Positions 61,989 to 64,000 of a stretch of DNA of 64,000 nt are shown here, piece after piece (within the stretch, counting starts at the first letter, position 1; each line of letters starts with the position of its first letter). Where the stretch lies: assembly GCA_021234155.1 (NCBI GenBank), contig JAJEKV010000041.1, positions 674,835-738,834 on the forward strand, given 5' to 3'. Under the pieces are notes generated by a model that saw only the letters and a list, made by a program, of their open reading frames with translations, was not told the DNA's origin and ran no database searches. The position numbers and the translations under genes are program-made. The stretch comes from Isoetes taiwanensis. Its lineage: Eukaryota; Streptophyta; Lycopodiopsida; Isoetales; Isoetaceae.

Positions 61989-62864
61989 CACTTATCTGTT
62001 GGAAATAAATTTATGTCCCTAATGTATAGTTATGTTTGCAGCATGATCCAATATTGTACATAATGTTACAGACGATAATCAAATTTAGCATGAATGATTA
62101 TGCAAACTAGACTGACAATAAAAGAAATGTTCCCTTTTCTCTAGAAGTCAACCTAATGCATTCAAACATAAAATCACGGATGGGTTATTTCCAAAATTTC
62201 ATGTCCAAAATAAAGGTTTGACAGCCCAAAAAGAGCAATTCATGGTTTGAGGAATCAGATTACCTTGAAGCAGAATCAGAGAAATTTGAGGCAAAATCAG
62301 AGGAATTTGAGGCAAATTCAGAGGAATCGATTACGCTTTACAATCGCAGGAAGCGGGATTTGTATATCATCTTGAAAGATGATATACAAATCCTATGCTT
62401 CGCGATTGTAAAGGTAATGGCGTGGTTTGCCTCAAATTCCTCGTGACCGCCTCAAATTTTCTCTCGAATTCTTCAAGGTAATCTGATTCCTCAAACCATG
62501 AATTGCTCTTTTTGGGCTGTCAAACCTTTATTTTGGACATGAAATTTTGGAAATAACCCATCCGTGATTTTATTTTGAATGCATTAGGTTGACTTCTAGA
62601 GAAAAGGGAACATTTCTTTTATTGTCAGTCTAGTTTGCATAATCATTCATGCTAAATTTGATTATCGTCTGTAACATTATGTACAATATTGGATCTTGCT
62701 GCAAACATAACTATACATTAGGGACATAAATTTATTTCCAACAGATAAGTGCTCTACTGTAAAACCAGGGCACCTTGTACTCTTTCAGAATGAGGAAAAA
62801 GTAAAAGCACACACGGTAGGTGAGTGCCATTCCTCCTAGAACCAGGAGGTTTAACCATTTTCCT
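61865..62864. repeat. Long inverted repeat (arms ~509 and ~489 bp, 2-base loop)
   Basis: Left arm 61865-62373, right arm 62376-62864. The outer ~390 bp are nearly perfect complements, and the inner ~100 bp pair with bulges. Centre: GATTTGTATATCATCTT / AAGATGATATACAAATC. The left arm contains the end of the ABCG last exon, its stop and 3' flank; the right arm is the same sequence inverted. A transcript reading through would form a single ~490-bp hairpin, a typical source of small RNAs. The minus ORF 62732-62941 is the inverted ABCG C-terminus. Confidence 0.95.
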
Positions 62865-62961
62865 CTAAGGATCAGGTTGTCGACACCACTTCTAATCTGT
62901 TGCATGTTGCTCGGGATAAAACAGTTGCTGCAAAGAACCAAGCTGGAGAAATTCTGCAGCA
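62865..62961 (+). CDS. Isolated exon of an unidentified gene
   Basis: Directly after the inverted repeat an open stretch reads KDQVVDTTSNLLHVARDKTV then AAKNQAGEILQQ and stops at a good donor (CAG|GTATGC at 62962). The amphipathic A/K/D-rich composition is typical of a helical segment. No acceptor is clear because the inverted repeat replaces the upstream side. Might be a displaced exon of a neighbouring gene. Family not recognised. Confidence 0.4.
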
Positions 62962-63226
62962 GGTATGCTCAAATCTGAGGTTTAACATATAATTTGCATA
63001 TATCAAATTTCGTATTGCTTAGAAGTTCCCTTCGTTTTTTTTTTCATTATTTAATACTATAGCTGAGAACAATAGGTTTGCAACCTTTCTGAGGCATTAG
63101 TTCAATGATTTTCCATTGCTTGATCCCATGCCCATGCCTTACAAAGGCCATGAAGCAATTATAAAAATTTACATCAGGATCACATCCTCTGCATGGCATT
63201 GCCTTCAAGGAAAGAACGAGATTGTT
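62962..63226. other. Intron or spacer
   Basis: AT-rich with T-tracts. Nothing further recognised. Confidence 0.35.
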
Positions 63227-63633
63227 CTAAATCTCCCATTTTAATATACTCATCAAGAAGGGTATTAAAGAGACAACATTGATGCCAATCTTATTTTCAA
63301 GTAAGTGCATACTTTTCAATTTGCAACGAGGGTTAACAATGGCTTTACTTAGAGCTATTGCTCCCCTATCCCCTACTCTGTTTTTAGTCAAGTCCAGATG
63401 TGAATGCAACAGGTTTTACTCACCAGAACCTCTGCAAGCAGCTCTACTTCATGGTCATCAATCTGATAGTCGCTTAAATCTAGTTCTTCTATTTTGCAAC
63501 TGGGGCTCTGCAGTGCATTTGCTAGTAACTGTATGCTTTCTGATGTCTTTGCACATGACGTTAGCTGCAAAAACTTGAGTGCTGAGTTCATGAACCTTAT
63601 GAGATCCATGTGCATATTCTTCCTCATTCTCAA
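63227..63633 (-). CDS. RI/NLRC-type leucine-rich repeat gene fragment
   Basis: Minus strand, two exon-like segments. 63633-63430: SESIQLLANALQSPSCKIEE, LDLSDYQIDDHEVELLAEVL, ending at a GTGAGT donor. 63388-63227: VGDRGAIALSKAIVNPRCKL, KSMHLLENKIGINVV, preceded by an AG acceptor (AAAAACAG) just upstream. The repeat (L--LDLS---I-D-----LA--L----C-) of ~28 residues is the ribonuclease-inhibitor type of LRR, found in NLRC-like and RanGAP-like proteins. At least two repeats plus partial ones. The rest of the gene must lie upstream on the minus strand, beyond 63633 or outside the window. No nucleotide-binding domain is visible here. Confidence 0.65.
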
Positions 63634-64000
63634 AGTTTGTGCAACTCTCTTTTGAGAATGTCACGGATGAATTCCAGTGAACTTTGTTTTGCCTTTTTCT
63701 ATAAGGATGCATCCTCATTTGCATATTTAACATAAAAGGAAAGAAATCACATGCATGCATACTAATCTGAATGTTGTAGTGACACTCCTGGGGATGGATA
63801 TCAGATATTGCATGCGCCAATCAAAAGGATCTTGAGCTGGGGCTTTCCACCACATACTTTAAAGATTGCCTTATTAAAGTGGGCAAATGGGTCTGCACAT
63901 TGCAATGAAGATATAAAGCTGAATAGCAGGAAGCCACACACAGAGGTAAAATTTATATTCCAGAGCTTATTTAGTTAGAAATCTTTTAGCTAGTGCAGTG
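63634..64000. other. Window end, no supported gene
   Basis: Probably an intron and further upstream part of the LRR gene. A plus-strand stretch at 63837-63940 (GLSTTYFKDCLIKVGKWVCT-like) is short and unsupported. Confidence 0.3.

Noticed and set aside
62732-62941. Separate 69-codon minus-strand gene with LNLLVLGGMALTYRVCFYFF
   Set aside because: It is the inverted copy of the ABCG C-terminus in the right arm of the hairpin.

Overview
This is nuclear DNA of a land plant. The evidence is GT-AG split genes, plant-type Ty3/gypsy chromoviruses, L1-like LINEs with a plant ORF1 zinc knuckle, a PPR fragment, a Single-Myb-Histone (TRB) exon and an ABCG transporter. Abundant PPR debris and a DUF7869-type gene lean towards a seed-free plant such as a fern, lycophyte or bryophyte, but this is inference. 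The window is almost entirely transposon-derived and most coding sequence is broken.

Layout. 1-2.64 kb: minus-strand DUF7869-type transposon-derived gene running off the window. 2.9-3.15 kb: minisatellite. 3.36-12.1 kb: minus-strand Ty3/gypsy element C, with a solo LTR nested in its 3' region (5376-6924, TSD CGAAC) and an internal duplication. 12.9-14.1 kb: LINE-A fragment. 15.8-17.5 kb: PPR pseudogene and two tandem paralogous genes for ~80-aa proteins. 17.9-27.9 and 40.8-42.0 kb: pieces of one minus-strand L1-like LINE-B, interrupted by a ~6.4-kb block (18.4-24.8 kb, with a TRB Myb exon) and by element A. 27867-40779: element A, a 12.9-kb LTR retrotransposon with exact TTTGT target-site duplication. 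42.0-46.5 kb: longer LINE-A copy. 46.5-53.4 kb: element B (LTR - pol - LTR - PBS). 53.5-57.5 kb: CACTA-like DNA transposon. 58.2-62.0 kb: ABCG half-transporter pseudogene, whose last exon is folded into a ~500-bp-arm inverted repeat. 62.9-64 kb: a stray exon and a minus-strand LRR gene fragment.

The outstanding item is element A. Between its PBS and gag it carries two extra genes. ORF-A begins with a near-copy of the histone H3 tail (ARTKQTVRKA) and ends with a gap-free 89-residue H3 histone fold, joined by a ~260-residue charged linker. ORF-B encodes a ~510-residue protein I cannot identify. Each has its own promoter module: two 67-bp near-palindromes 190-200 bp apart, a TATAAATAG box, and a shared CCAGCTCCCT-AGGCG motif exactly 55 bp before the ATG. 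Related elements B and C have chromodomain-type integrases. This suggests a chromovirus lineage that both reads histone marks and makes its own H3-like protein. The copy here is frameshifted in nearly every ORF, so the hypothesis concerns its intact relatives.
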